From Oerskovia rustica (lineage in GTDB: Bacteria > Actinomycetota > Actinomycetes > Actinomycetales > Cellulomonadaceae): a stretch of 53,502 nt of DNA. Positions 42,296 to 51,382 of this stretch are shown here, piece by piece. Where the stretch lies: positions 63,476 to 116,977 of the forward strand of contig NZ_JACSQQ010000002.1 of assembly GCF_014836555.1 (NCBI RefSeq), written 5' to 3'. The notes beneath the pieces are model-generated. The model was not told the origin of the DNA. It made no database searches and saw only the letters and a program-made list of their open reading frames with translations. The first letter of the stretch is position 1. Each line of letters begins with the position of its first letter. Made by a program: the position numbers and the translations under genes.

Positions 42296-43039
42296 ATGTG
42301 CGGACGCTATGCCTCCTTCCGGGACGCCCAGGACCTCGCCGACGAGTTCGCGATCGCCGACCTCGCGGACGACGCGCGGCTCCTGCCGCCGTCCTGGAAC
42401 GTCGCCCCGACCGACCCCGTACGGATCGTCGTCGAGCGCGCGGCCAAGGACACGGGCGAGGTCCGGCGCTCGCTGCGCGTGGCTCGCTGGGGCCTGGTTC
42501 CGAGCTGGGCCAAGGACCCGGGGGTCGGTGCACGCATGATCAACGCACGGGCGGAGTCGCTGCTCGACAAGCCCGCGTTCGCCAAGCCGTTCGCGGCCCG
42601 GCGCTGCCTGGTCCCGGCCGACGGGTACTACGAGTGGCGGAAGATCGAGACGCCTCCGGCTCCCGGATCCACCGCCCGCAGGCCCAAGGTGACCAAGCAG
42701 CCGTTCTTCATCCACCCGGACGGACCCGCGGTCGCAGCGTTCGCTGGCCTCTACGAGTTCTGGCGGGACCCTGCCAAGGCCGACGACGATCCCGCCCGCT
42801 GGCTGGTGTCGACCACGATCATCACGACCGACGCGGCCCCGGCGCTCGCCTCGATCCACGACCGCATGCCGCTCACGCTCGCCCCGGACCGGTGGGACGC
42901 TTGGCTCGATCCTGCGGTCGGCAAGGACGAGGCTGCCGGACTGCTCATCGCGCCCGAGGTCCGCATGATGGCCCAGGAGGTCGCGCCGCTCGTCAACAGC
43001 GTCGCGAACGACGGCCCGGAGCTCGTCCAGGCCGTCTGA
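42296..43039 (+). CDS. SOS response-associated peptidase (SRAP/YedK family)
   Basis: A 247-aa HMCES/YedK-type protein that crosslinks covalently to abasic sites in single-stranded DNA through Cys2. MCGRY gives the required N-terminal Cys; Asn35 in WNVAPT, Glu113 in GYYEW and His188 in SIHDRMP complete the active site. The frame is open 24 nt upstream, but ATG 42296 exposes Cys2 and is certain. GGGAG stands just before the start. Convergent with the cyclase gene. Confidence 0.95.
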   Translation: MCGRYASFRDAQDLADEFAIADLADDARLLPPSWNVAPTDPVRIVVERAAKDTGEVRRSLRVARWGLVPSWAKDPGVGARMINARAESLLDKPAFAKPFAARRCLVPADGYYEWRKIETPPAPGSTARRPKVTKQPFFIHPDGPAVAAFAGLYEFWRDPAKADDDPARWLVSTTIITTDAAPALASIHDRMPLTLAPDRWDAWLDPAVGKDEAAGLLIAPEVRMMAQEVAPLVNSVANDGPELVQAV

Positions 43040-43048
43040 GGTCCGACC

Positions 43049-44203
43049 TCAGCCCTTGTACGCCCACTGCAGGCGCACGGGCTCGATCACCCCGAGCCCC
43101 GGCACCTCCCGCTCGGGCTGCGCGGTCAGGGCGAAGCGCGAGTCTCGCGACAGCAGGGCCGCGGTCTCGCGGTCCAGGAGCACGGTCGTCGGCTCGGCGA
43201 TCTCGGTGAGCCGCGAGGCCAGGTTCACCGACGGTCCGAACACGTCGCCGAACCGCGAGAGCACCCGGCCCCAGACCAGGCTGACCCGGACCGGCGGCAC
43301 CTCCATGCCCTCCCCGGCCCGCTCGCCCTCCTCGGCGAGACCGAGCGCGACCCTGGCGCCCGTCGCGACGTCGTCGGCGACGTAGAGGACCGCGTCGCCG
43401 ATCGTCTTGACGACCCGCCCGCCCGCCGCGGTGATGATGTCGCGCGCACGGGTCTCGAAGAGCTGGACGAACTCCGCGAGCTCGCTCGACCCGAGGCCCG
43501 CGGTGCGCTTGGTGAACGACACGATGTCCGCGAAGCCCACGGCCCGCGGCAGCGGCAGCGCCTGGGAGTCCGTGACGTCCCCGGCCCGTGCCTCGGAGAA
43601 CTCGACCGTGAACCGCGCCGCGACCGCCGCGAGCTGACGGCGCCACGCGTGGCGCAGCTGGGTCTCCAGGACGGGCGCGAGGTCCGGCAGCCGGTCCAGG
43701 ACGAGCAGGCGGGCGCTCGTGTCGTCGAGGTCGAAACGCTTGGTCATGTGCTCGACGAGCGCCTCGACCTGCCACAGCACGAGCCGCTCGGTCGTGTGCC
43801 CCATCGACCGGATCAGGGTCGTGAGCGACCGGTCGTCGAACTTCTCGCGCTCCGCGACCGAGTAGATCTCCTCGAGGGCGACCGCGTCGTCCTCGGTGAA
43901 CATCTGCTCCTGCTGCTCGGTGATGGGCAGACCGAGCGCCTGCCAGTAGGAGCGCACCTGACGCTCGGTCAGCCCGGCGCGCTCGGCGAGCCCCTCGACC
44001 GTGAGCGCTCGAGGACCGCCCAGGAGCGCCTCGTCGAGGTCCGCCTCGACCGGCGACGGCGCCGAGGGCGGGCTGCCGGGCCTGGCGGCCCCCGCGAGCG
44101 CGGACAGCGCCGCCGCGTCCGCTCGGCGCTCCGGCCGACTCTCCCCCGCCGCCTCGGTCGTCTCGATGGTCTCGTCGGCTGCCTCAGGGATGTCGTGCGT
44201 CAC
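43049..44203 (-). CDS. class III adenylate cyclase with autoinhibitory-type N-terminal domain
   Basis: A 384-aa cytoplasmic cyclase. Residues about 60-195 form a helical regulatory domain starting with a MerR-like helix pair (ALTVEGLAERAGLTERQVRSY-type), similar to the pH-sensing domain of mycobacterial Rv1264. The catalytic domain (about 218-335) keeps all six residues: metal Asp226 and Asp270, substrate Lys266 and Asp320, transition-state Asn327 and Arg331. It should therefore be active and adenine-specific as a homodimer. TAGGAT lies 6 nt before the GTG. Confidence 0.92.
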   Translation of the reverse strand: MTHDIPEAADETIETTEAAGESRPERRADAAALSALAGAARPGSPPSAPSPVEADLDEALLGGPRALTVEGLAERAGLTERQVRSYWQALGLPITEQQEQMFTEDDAVALEEIYSVAEREKFDDRSLTTLIRSMGHTTERLVLWQVEALVEHMTKRFDLDDTSARLLVLDRLPDLAPVLETQLRHAWRRQLAAVAARFTVEFSEARAGDVTDSQALPLPRAVGFADIVSFTKRTAGLGSSELAEFVQLFETRARDIITAAGGRVVKTIGDAVLYVADDVATGARVALGLAEEGERAGEGMEVPPVRVSLVWGRVLSRFGDVFGPSVNLASRLTEIAEPTTVLLDRETAALLSRDSRFALTAQPEREVPGLGVIEPVRLQWAYKG

Positions 44204-44209
44204 AGACCG

Positions 44210-44215
44210 ATCCTA
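44210..44215 (-). promoter_or_regulatory. -10 element TAGGAT, leaderless cyclase promoter
   Basis: TAGGAT lies 6 nt before GTG 44203 and overlaps the last codons of birA. Confidence 0.5.
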
Positions 44216-45166
44216 GTTCAGGGGACCCGGCATCCCGCCGCGCTCCCCCGCCGCGACCTCGTCGGACGGCCCGCCCGGCGCGCCCGCACGTGCACCGTCC
44301 CGGAGCCGCAGATGGTGCACGTCGCCGCTGTGCAGCACGCGCTCCGTCCCGTCCGCCTCGCGCACGAGCAGCGAACCGTCCGGACCGAACCCGCACGCCT
44401 CACCGACCACCTGACCGCCGCCCGTGAGGTCGACCCGCACCTGCGCCCCGAGGGTCGCGCTGACCTCGGCGCACTCCTCGGCGAGCCCGGCCTCGACGGC
44501 ATCTCCCGCCGCCGCCTGCCACCGCCCCAGGGTCTGCGCGAACGACTCCTCGAGCGCGGTCAGCAGCACCTCGCGGTCCGTCGTCGCGGCGCCGACCAGG
44601 GCGAGAGACGTCGCCGACGGGACGGGAAGCTCGCGCTCGCTCTGCAGGACGTTGAGCCCGACGCCCACGATCGCGCCGCCGTCGGGCAGGAGCTCGCACA
44701 GGATGCCCGCGACCTTGCGGTACGTGCCCCACCCGGCCTCCTCCCGTGCCGACCCGTCGGCCGCGCCGGGCGCCGCGACCAGGACGTCGTTGGGCCACTT
44801 GACCACGGCCTCGACCCCCGCCGTCGCTCGCAGGCACCGGACCGTCGCGAGGCCGGCGAGCAGCGGCAACCAGCTCAGGCGCTCGCGCGGCACGTCGGGG
44901 CGCACCAGGAGCGAGCCCGTCAACGCGGTCCGTGCGGGCGTGTCCCACTCGCGGCCCGAGCGACCACGCCCGGCGACCTGGTGCTCGGCCACGAGCAGGG
45001 CGGGCGCCGGCCAGGCCTGCGGGTCGGCAGCCACGGCCGCCGCGAGCTCGGTGTTCGTCGAGGCCGACTCCTCCACGACCTCGAGCCGGGCGAGCGGGCC
45101 GTGCGGGGCCACGAGAAGGTCCGCCAGAAAGCCGGGACGCAGCGCGGGGTGGTCGACAGTCGTCAT
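44213..45166 (-). CDS. birA: biotin--[acetyl-CoA-carboxylase] ligase
   Basis: A 317-aa biotin protein ligase lacking the DNA-binding domain of E. coli Bir[13 protein letters not shown] (about 33-44), the biotinyl-AMP loop [10 protein letters not shown] and KWPNDVLV are present; the C-terminal SH3-like domain includes [19 protein letters not shown]. It would biotinylate the BCCP domain of the acyl-CoA carboxylase alpha subunit encoded in this window. ATG 45166 is used; an in-frame ATG at 45181 is possible. Divergent from accD. Confidence 0.94.
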   Translation of the reverse strand: MTTVDHPALRPGFLADLLVAPHGPLARLEVVEESASTNTELAAAVAADPQAWPAPALLVAEHQVAGRGRSGREWDTPARTALTGSLLVRPDVPRERLSWLPLLAGLATVRCLRATAGVEAVVKWPNDVLVAAPGAADGSAREEAGWGTYRKVAGILCELLPDGGAIVGVGLNVLQSERELPVPSATSLALVGAATTDREVLLTALEESFAQTLGRWQAAAGDAVEAGLAEECAEVSATLGAQVRVDLTGGGQVVGEACGFGPDGSLLVREADGTERVLHSGDVHHLRLRDGARAGAPGGPSDEVAAGERGGMPGPLN

Positions 45167-45176
45167 GTGCCCATCA

Positions 45177-45188
45177 TGCACGCGTGCA
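45177..45188. promoter_or_regulatory. 12-bp palindrome TGCACGCGTGCA in birA/accD interval
   Basis: A perfect 12-bp palindrome lies 10 bp before the birA ATG in the 158-bp divergent region. It is a candidate operator coordinating biotin ligase and carboxylase expression. Confidence 0.45.
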
Positions 45189-45311
45189 CCCCAGGTGCGG
45201 CAGAGGCGACGGCCGCGCGCTCACCCCGGAGGCGACACGTTGTGGGAACCCTCCAACGGCCGCGCCCACGCCGGTGCGATCCCTCGCACCCCCTTGGTCC
45301 CACCCACCAAC

Positions 45312-45317
45312 TAGGCT
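45312..45317 (+). promoter_or_regulatory. -10 element TAGGCT, leaderless accD promoter
   Basis: TAGGCT lies 7 nt before GTG 45325 and supports this start over the long upstream open frame. Confidence 0.5.
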
Positions 45318-45324
45318 CGGCTGC

Positions 45325-46944
45325 GTGAACGAACCTGTCGCCGGCACCACCCCGGCCCCCACCGGTCAGCTCATCGGCACCGCAGCGAAGCTGGCCGACC
45401 TCGACCGTCGGCGTGCCGAGGCATCGGTCGCGCCCGAGGAGGCAGCGCGCACCAAGCAGCACGCCCGGAACAAGAAGACGGCCCGCGAACGGATCGAGGC
45501 CCTGCTCGACGAGGGCAGCTTCGTCGAGCTCGACGCGTTCGCCAAGCACCGCTCGGTGAACTTCGGGCTCGAGAAGAAGCGGCTCGCGGGCGACGGCGTG
45601 GTCGTGGGGCACGGCACGGTCGACGGCCGCCAGGTCTGCATCTACTCGCAGGACTTCACGGTCTTCGGCGGCAGCCTCGGCGAGGTGCACGGCCAGAAGA
45701 TCACCAAGGTCCAGGACCTGGCGCTGCGCACGGGCGTCCCGCTCATCGGGATCTCCGACGGCGGCGGCGCGCGCATCCAGGAGGGCGTCGCGGCCCTGAC
45801 CCAGTTCGCGGAGATCTTCCGTCGCAACGTCGCGGCCTCCGGCGTGATCCCGCAGATCTCTCTCATCCTGGGCCCGAGCGCGGGCGGCGCGGTGTACTCC
45901 CCCGCGCTCACGGACTTCATCGTCATGGCCGACCAGACGTCGAACATGTTCATCACGGGCCCCGACGTCATCCGCGCCGTCACGGGCGAGGACGTGGGCT
46001 TCGAGGAGCTGGGCGGCGCCCGCACCCACAACGAGCGCTCGGGCGTCGCGCACTACATGGGCACCGACGAGGACGACGCGATCGACTACGTGCGCCACCT
46101 CATCGGCTACCTGCCGCAGAACAACCTCTCCGACGCGCCGAGCTTCGCCCCCGAGGACACGGAGCTCGAGGTGTCCGAGGACGACCTCGAGCTCGACACG
46201 CTGATCCCCGACTCCGACACGCAGCCGTACGACATGCGGACCGTGCTCGAGCACGTCCTGGACGACGGGGACTTCCTGGAGGTCCAGCCGCTGTTCGCGA
46301 AGAACGTGATCGTCGGGTTCGGGCACGTCGAGGGCCAGTCGATCGGTGTGGTGGCGAACCAGCCCCTCGCGATGGCGGGGACGCTCGACATCGACGCGGC
46401 CGAGAAGGCCGCGCGGTTCGTGCGCACGTGCGACGCCTTCAACATCCCGGTCCTGACGCTCGTCGACGTCCCGGGCTTCCTCCCGGGCGTCGACCAGGAG
46501 CACCAGGGCATCATCCGCCGCGGCGCCAAGCTCATCTACGCGTACGCCGAGGCCACGGTCCCGCTCGTCACGCTCATCACGCGCAAGGCGTACGGTGGCG
46601 CGTACATCGTCATGGGTTCCAAGCAGCTCGGCGCGGACGTGAACCTGGCCTGGCCCACGGCACAGATCGCGGTCATGGGGGCCGGTGGTGCGGTCAACAT
46701 CCTCCAGCGCGGAGCCCTGCGATCAGCGGCAGAGGCAGGGCTGGACGTGGACGCCGAGCGCGCCCGCCGGGTCGCCGAGTACGAGGAGGCCATCGTGAAC
46801 CCGTGGGACGCGGCCGAGCGCGGCTACGTCGACGCGGTCATCCGTCCGTCGGAGACCCGCGTGCAGGTCGTGCGGGCGCTGCGCGCCCTGCGCACCAAGC
46901 GGGCGAGCCTGCCTCCCAAGAAGCACGGGAACATCCCGCTGTGA
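45325..46944 (+). CDS. accD: acyl-CoA carboxylase beta (carboxyltransferase) subunit
   Basis: A 539-aa AccD/PccB subunit moving the carboxyl group from biotin to acetyl- or propionyl-CoA. Features: [21 protein letters not shown], the first oxyanion-hole glycines in [11 protein letters not shown] and [17 protein letters not shown], and the second in [15 protein letters not shown]. The C-terminal KKHGNIPL is family-typical. Chain-length specificity is not readable by eye. First gene of the carboxylase cluster, with accE three genes on and the alpha subunit 4.7 kb downstream. Confidence 0.95.
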   Translation: MNEPVAGTTPAPTGQLIGTAAKLADLDRRRAEASVAPEEAARTKQHARNKKTARERIEALLDEGSFVELDAFAKHRSVNFGLEKKRLAGDGVVVGHGTVDGRQVCIYSQDFTVFGGSLGEVHGQKITKVQDLALRTGVPLIGISDGGGARIQEGVAALTQFAEIFRRNVAASGVIPQISLILGPSAGGAVYSPALTDFIVMADQTSNMFITGPDVIRAVTGEDVGFEELGGARTHNERSGVAHYMGTDEDDAIDYVRHLIGYLPQNNLSDAPSFAPEDTELEVSEDDLELDTLIPDSDTQPYDMRTVLEHVLDDGDFLEVQPLFAKNVIVGFGHVEGQSIGVVANQPLAMAGTLDIDAAEKAARFVRTCDAFNIPVLTLVDVPGFLPGVDQEHQGIIRRGAKLIYAYAEATVPLVTLITRKAYGGAYIVMGSKQLGADVNLAWPTAQIAVMGAGGAVNILQRGALRSAAEAGLDVDAERARRVAEYEEAIVNPWDAAERGYVDAVIRPSETRVQVVRALRALRTKRASLPPKKHGNIPL

Positions 46945-46957
46945 TCCTGGAGACGCG

Positions 46958-47635
46958 ATGACACCCGGGTCGCCACCGGCCCTGCCCCCGATACCGCCAC
47001 CGAACGACGACACCAACCGCGAGGACGACATGCCCGACGAGCAGCACGACGACCACGCAGGACACGGCCACGAGCACCCGGCCGACGGCCACGACGGCGC
47101 GTCGCACGGCACCGAGCCCCTCGGCCCGGTCGACGACGCCCCGATCCATGCGGCCGTGGACGCCCTGGCCGCAGCCCTGCACGAGTACGTCGGCACGGCG
47201 GTCGGGGTACGCACCGAGTTCGGCGCGTCCGAGGCCGACGAGGACCCGCGGGTCCTCGCGCTCGAGGCCGCGATCGGCGCGCTCAACGCCCAGCTCTACG
47301 ACGCGCTGCACGACTCGCTGGGCATGCACCCGGACCTGAGCTCGCTCGTGTGGGGCGCGGAGGAGGACCTCGGGACCGGGGCGGACGCCGACGCGCCGCC
47401 CGCCCCCGAGGTCGCCGAGCCGTTCTACCTGGGCTTCGTCGTGGGGCCGGGCCAGACTCCCGACACGTCCCTCGACGCCGTGATCGACTTCCTCGACAAC
47501 GCGGGCGAGCAGGTCGTGGCCGCGCTCGTCGAGTCGGGCTTCGACGTCCCCGAGTGGGCCGCGTCGCGCGGTGAGGCCGCGGACTTCGACGGGTACGGCG
47601 ACGCGGACGACGAGGCGCCGGAGGGCGAGCGGTGA
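46958..47635 (+). CDS. His/Asp-rich hypothetical protein in the acc operon
   Basis: A 225-aa acidic soluble protein. The N-terminus is His-rich (DEQHDDHAGHGHEHPADGH and neighbours, 8 His within 25 residues). The rest has helices AIHAAVDALAAALHEYVG-like and a domain around PFYLGFVVGPGQTPDTSLDAVIDFL. No known family is recognised. ATG 46958 has GGAG at 5-nt spacing, 13 bp after accD; ATG 47030 (MPDEQ) is an alternative. Its stop overlaps accE. Confidence 0.65.
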   Translation: MTPGSPPALPPIPPPNDDTNREDDMPDEQHDDHAGHGHEHPADGHDGASHGTEPLGPVDDAPIHAAVDALAAALHEYVGTAVGVRTEFGASEADEDPRVLALEAAIGALNAQLYDALHDSLGMHPDLSSLVWGAEEDLGTGADADAPPAPEVAEPFYLGFVVGPGQTPDTSLDAVIDFLDNAGEQVVAALVESGFDVPEWAASRGEAADFDGYGDADDEAPEGER

Positions 47636-47898
47636 GCGAGACGGGTGCTGCGTCGTCGGGCCGGGAGCTGCGCGTGGTGCGCGGCGCCCCCGACGACCTC
47701 GAGGTCGCGGCGCTCGTCGCCGGGCTCGCCGCCGCGGCGGCAGCGTCACACGTGCCCGACGACGAGGCCCCCCTGCCCGAGTGGACCAACCGGTCGCGCA
47801 GCCTGCGGGGCACCGGCGCGGGCGCGACGGCCAAGAGCTTCGGCGGACGCTCGGGCCGGCACAACGCCGACGCCTGGCGGTGGAGCCTGCAGTCATGA
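47632..47898 (+). CDS. accE: acyl-CoA carboxylase epsilon subunit
   Basis: An 88-aa small subunit that binds and stimulates the actinobacterial AccA-AccD complex. It starts with a disordered stretch, then ELRVVRGAPDDLEVAALVAGLAA and ends RHNADAWRWSLQS, both typical of AccE. GTGA overlap with the upstream stop and ATGA with the next gene make it part of a tightly coupled set. Confidence 0.85.
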   Translation: MSETGAASSGRELRVVRGAPDDLEVAALVAGLAAAAAASHVPDDEAPLPEWTNRSRSLRGTGAGATAKSFGGRSGRHNADAWRWSLQS

Positions 47899-48872
47899 GC
47901 CAGACCACGACCGTCCTGGTCGAGCTCGCGGACGACCCCGGGGCCGTCGAACGTCCGCTCGCGGCGGACGGCACCGGGTCGGTCCTGCCCCCGCTCCCGG
48001 CCCGCACCGGCTGGCGCCGGTGGGCGTGGACCGTGCCGACCGTCCCCGCGGTCGTGCTCGTCATCTACCGCCAGCTCGCGCCCTCCCAGGGCTGGCCGCT
48101 GCCCGCGGCCGTCCTGGGCGTCCTGGCCGTGCTGCTCCTGCTCGTCGCGGTCCTCGCGCTCGCGCGCTACCTCGACGACCGCGACGCGCAGCGCGAGTCG
48201 CGCGCACGCGACGCCCTGCTCGCCGACGCCGAACGCACGACGGGCTCGGTGCTCGTCGACAGCACCGCGGGGTCCGGCGAGGCCGCTGCCCTGCGCGTCC
48301 TGCCCGACGGCGCCGCTCGCGTGAGCGGTCGGCTCACGTTCTCGGTCGACCATCTCCCCGTCCGGACGTCGTTCACCGTGCCCGTCCCGGCGGGGACGGA
48401 CGGTCCGCGCTCGGGCGACCCCGTCGCGGTCTGGTACCCCCGCGGCACGGACGGGCGACCGCGCGTCGTGCTCGTGCGCTACCAGCGCGCGTGGGCCGAC
48501 GACCTCCTGGGCGCGATGCACCCGGAACATGCGGCCGGTGCTGCCCCTTCGGGGGCCCCGGCCACCGCCGCGTCGCCCGACGGCGCTCAGCCCCCTGCCG
48601 CGGAGTCCGCGCACCAGGACTTCCTCGTGGCCCTGGGCCGGGAGGGTGCCGAGCACCCGCACCTGGACGTCGAGCAGGTCCCGCCCACCGGGGCGTGGCG
48701 GACCGTTCGCGTCGACGTCTCGCTCCCGGGGAGCACCCGGTCCGTCCTCGTCTACGAGGACGACGACGAGCTCGTGTACATCGGACCGGACGGGGGCGCC
48801 CCGCAGCCGCTCGACCCCACGGACCCGTCGGCCGCGCTCGACCTGGCAGAGCGGCTCCTGCGAGGGAGCTGA
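47895..48872 (+). CDS. two-TM membrane protein of unknown function
   Basis: A 325-aa protein with membrane segments at about 43-58 and 67-90 and an otherwise soluble chain. Two beta-rich blocks follow: ALRVLPDGAARVSGRLTFSVD with VAVWYPRGTDGRPRVVLVRY, and VRVDVSLPGSTRSVLVYEDDDELVYIGPDGG. A Pro/Ala linker separates them. No known family recognised. ATG overlaps the accE stop (ATGA). Confidence 0.65.
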   Translation: MSQTTTVLVELADDPGAVERPLAADGTGSVLPPLPARTGWRRWAWTVPTVPAVVLVIYRQLAPSQGWPLPAAVLGVLAVLLLLVAVLALARYLDDRDAQRESRARDALLADAERTTGSVLVDSTAGSGEAAALRVLPDGAARVSGRLTFSVDHLPVRTSFTVPVPAGTDGPRSGDPVAVWYPRGTDGRPRVVLVRYQRAWADDLLGAMHPEHAAGAAPSGAPATAASPDGAQPPAAESAHQDFLVALGREGAEHPHLDVEQVPPTGAWRTVRVDVSLPGSTRSVLVYEDDDELVYIGPDGGAPQPLDPTDPSAALDLAERLLRGS

Positions 48873-48910
48873 TCATCCTCGCGGACGACGCCGCCGCCGG
48901 TACCACGCAG

Positions 48911-48916
48911 TAACCT
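48911..48916 (+). promoter_or_regulatory. -10 element TAACCT, leaderless DUF885 promoter
   Basis: TAACCT lies 7 nt before GTG 48924, in the 51-bp gap after the membrane protein gene. Confidence 0.45.
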
Positions 48917-48923
48917 CTACCGG

Positions 48924-50678
48924 GTGACCTCACCCACGTCGCCGGCCGAGCCCGGCACCCCCACCGCCCGGACCCCCCGCACGCCCACGGCGATCGACGC
49001 CATCGCCGACGCCTACGTGCGCACCGTCGCCGACCTGAACCCGCTCGCCGCCACGGCCATGGGGCTCAGCGGCTACGACCACCTCATGACCGACCTGTCG
49101 CCCGCCGGGTACGAGGCCCTCGCGGCCGCGGACCGGGCCGTGCTGGCCGAGCTCGCGGACGCCCAGCCCGTCGACGACGTCGACCGGGTCACGCTCGCCG
49201 CGATGCGCGAGCGCATCGGGCTCTCGCTCGAGCTGCACGAGGCGGGCGAGGACCTCGCGATGCTCAACAACATCGCCTCGCCGCTCCAGGAGCTGCGCGA
49301 CATCTTCGACATGATGCCCACGGGCACGCTCGAGGCGTGGGAGAACGTCGCGGCCCGTCTCGTGGCCCTGCCCGGCGCCATGGACGGGTACATCGCCTCG
49401 CTGACCAGCGCCGCCGAGCGCGGCAAGGTCGCCGCGATCCGTCAGGTCCGCGAGGGCGTCAAGCAGGCCCGCGAGCTCGCCGACCCCGAGTCCTCGTTCT
49501 TCCTGGACCTCGTCCGGGGCGAGGCCGCCGCAGCCGTGCTCGACGAGTCGTCCGCATGCGCCCTGGTGCGCAAGGAGCTCGAGCTCGGCGCCGCGGGCGC
49601 CCTGGCCGCCTACGCGAGGCTCGCCGACTTCCTGGAGAACGAGCTCGCACCGCAGGCCCCCGTGGCCGACGGGGTCGGGCGCGAGCGATACGCACTGGCA
49701 TCGCGGGCCTTCCTCGGCGCCGAGGTCGACCTCGAGGAGACCTACCGCTGGGGACTCGAAGAGCTCGCACGCGTCATCGCCGAGCAGGAGGCCGTCGCGG
49801 CACAGATCGCCGGTCCCGGTGCCACGGTCGAGGAGGCCGTCGCGGCCCTCGACGCCGACCCGAGCCGCAAGCTCGACGGCACCGAGGCGCTGCGCGCCTG
49901 GATGCAGGAGACCTCGGACGCCGCGATCGCCGCGCTGAACGGCGTGCACTTCGACATCCCGACCCCGGTCCTGGACCTCGAGTGCATGATCGCCCCGACC
50001 CAGACCGGCGGGATCTACTACACGCCGCCGAGCGACGACTTCTCGCGCCCCGGGCGCATGTGGTGGTCCGTCCCGCCGGGCGTGACCGAGTTCAACACCT
50101 GGCGCGAGAAGACGACCGTCTACCACGAGGGCGTCCCCGGCCACCACCTCCAGTGCGGCCAGGCCGTCGCCGCGCGCGACACCCTCAACTCGTGGCGCCG
50201 TCTCGCCTGCTGGGTCTCGGGCCACGGCGAGGGCTGGGCCCTGTACGCCGAGCGCCTCATGGCCGACCTCGGCTACCTCGACGACCCGGGCGACCGCCTC
50301 GGGATGCTCGACGGCCAGCGCATGCGCGCGGCCCGCGTCGTGCTCGACATCGGCGTGCACCTCGGGCTCGACGCACCCGAGGAGTGGCGCGGCGACTCCG
50401 AGGACCCGCGCTGGGACGCCGACAAGGCCTGGGAGTTCCTCAAGGCCAACGTGAACATGGACGAGTCGTTCGTGCGCTTCGAGCTCAACCGCTACCTCGG
50501 GTGGCCGGGCCAGGCCCCGTCCTACAAGGTCGGCCAGCGGCTGTGGGAGCAGACTCGCGACGCCGCCCGCGCGGCCGCCGAGGCACGCGGCGAGGAGTTC
50601 GACGTCAAGGCGTTCCACGAGCGCGCCCTGAACCTCGGGTCCGTGGGGCTCGACGTCCTGCGCGAGGCGCTCAGGTGA
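48924..50678 (+). CDS. DUF885 family metallopeptidase-like protein
   Basis: A 584-aa soluble helical protein. The zinc motif HEGVPGHH is at 401-408 (HExxxGHH variant), followed by SGHGEGWALYAERLM (433-446) whose Glu is the third ligand. No signal peptide, so it is cytoplasmic. DUF885 proteins resemble M3/M32-type oligopeptidases, but substrates are unknown. Its stop overlaps the maf start (GTGA). Confidence 0.9.
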   Translation: MTSPTSPAEPGTPTARTPRTPTAIDAIADAYVRTVADLNPLAATAMGLSGYDHLMTDLSPAGYEALAAADRAVLAELADAQPVDDVDRVTLAAMRERIGLSLELHEAGEDLAMLNNIASPLQELRDIFDMMPTGTLEAWENVAARLVALPGAMDGYIASLTSAAERGKVAAIRQVREGVKQARELADPESSFFLDLVRGEAAAAVLDESSACALVRKELELGAAGALAAYARLADFLENELAPQAPVADGVGRERYALASRAFLGAEVDLEETYRWGLEELARVIAEQEAVAAQIAGPGATVEEAVAALDADPSRKLDGTEALRAWMQETSDAAIAALNGVHFDIPTPVLDLECMIAPTQTGGIYYTPPSDDFSRPGRMWWSVPPGVTEFNTWREKTTVYHEGVPGHHLQCGQAVAARDTLNSWRRLACWVSGHGEGWALYAERLMADLGYLDDPGDRLGMLDGQRMRAARVVLDIGVHLGLDAPEEWRGDSEDPRWDADKAWEFLKANVNMDESFVRFELNRYLGWPGQAPSYKVGQRLWEQTRDAARAAAEARGEEFDVKAFHERALNLGSVGLDVLREALR

Positions 50679-51382
50679 CGGCTGCGACGCCGGCCCCGGG
50701 CGTCCGGCTCCTCCTGGCCTCGCAGTCCCCCGCCCGCCTCGCGACCCTGCGCTCCGCGGGGGTCTCGCCCGAGGTCCGCGTCTCGGGCCTCGACGAGGAC
50801 GCGGTCCTCGAGGCGGCCGCGGCCCGGTTCGGCGCGCTCGACCCCGCCGACGCGGTGCTCGTCCTCGCCCAGGCCAAGGCCGAGGAGGTCGCCCAGGTCC
50901 TCTCGCGCGAGGCGCACGAGCGCGACGACGTGAGCGACGTCGTCGGGCCCGACGAGGTCGCGCCCGTCGTGGTCGGCTGCGACTCCATGCTCGAGTTCGC
51001 CGGGGCCGTCCACGGCAAGCCCCGGGACGCCGCGGAGGCGACCGAGCGCTGGCGCGCGATGCGCGGCAGGACGGGCGTGCTCCACACCGGGCACTGGATC
51101 GTCGACCTGCGCGACCCGCAGGACGGCGGCAGCGGCGCCACGCTCGGGGCCACGAGCTCCACGACGATCCACTTCGCCGACGTCTCCGACGCCGAGATCG
51201 CGGCGTACGTCGCGACGGGCGAACCCCTCGCGGTCGCCGGTGCGTTCACCGTCGACGGCCTGGGCGGTGCGTTCGTCGAGAGCATCGAGGGCGACCACCA
51301 CGGCGTGGTCGGGATCAGCCTGCCGCTCGTGCGCGAGCTGCTCGGCGAGATCGGGGTGACCTGGACCGACCTCTGGTCCTGA
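50675..51382 (+). CDS. maf: Maf family nucleotide pyrophosphatase
   Basis: A 235-aa house-cleaning NTP pyrophosphatase acting on dTTP/UTP or modified nucleotides. LLLASQSPARLATLRSAG opens the protein; VVGCDSMLEFAGAVHGKP carries the catalytic Asp and Lys; AFTVDGLGGAFVESIEGD closes it. Family subtype is uncertain. A 30-residue acidic insertion (AKAEEVAQVL to VVGPDEV) is longer than in typical Maf. Coupled to the DUF885 gene. Confidence 0.92.
   Translation: MTAATPAPGVRLLLASQSPARLATLRSAGVSPEVRVSGLDEDAVLEAAAARFGALDPADAVLVLAQAKAEEVAQVLSREAHERDDVSDVVGPDEVAPVVVGCDSMLEFAGAVHGKPRDAAEATERWRAMRGRTGVLHTGHWIVDLRDPQDGGSGATLGATSSTTIHFADVSDAEIAAYVATGEPLAVAGAFTVDGLGGAFVESIEGDHHGVVGISLPLVRELLGEIGVTWTDLWS

Noticed and set aside
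44932-45324. 131-residue N-terminal extension of AccD
   Set aside because: The upstream open frame is Arg/Pro-rich, antisense to birA and lacks homology to carboxylases. The GTG at 45325 has a promoter 7 nt before it.
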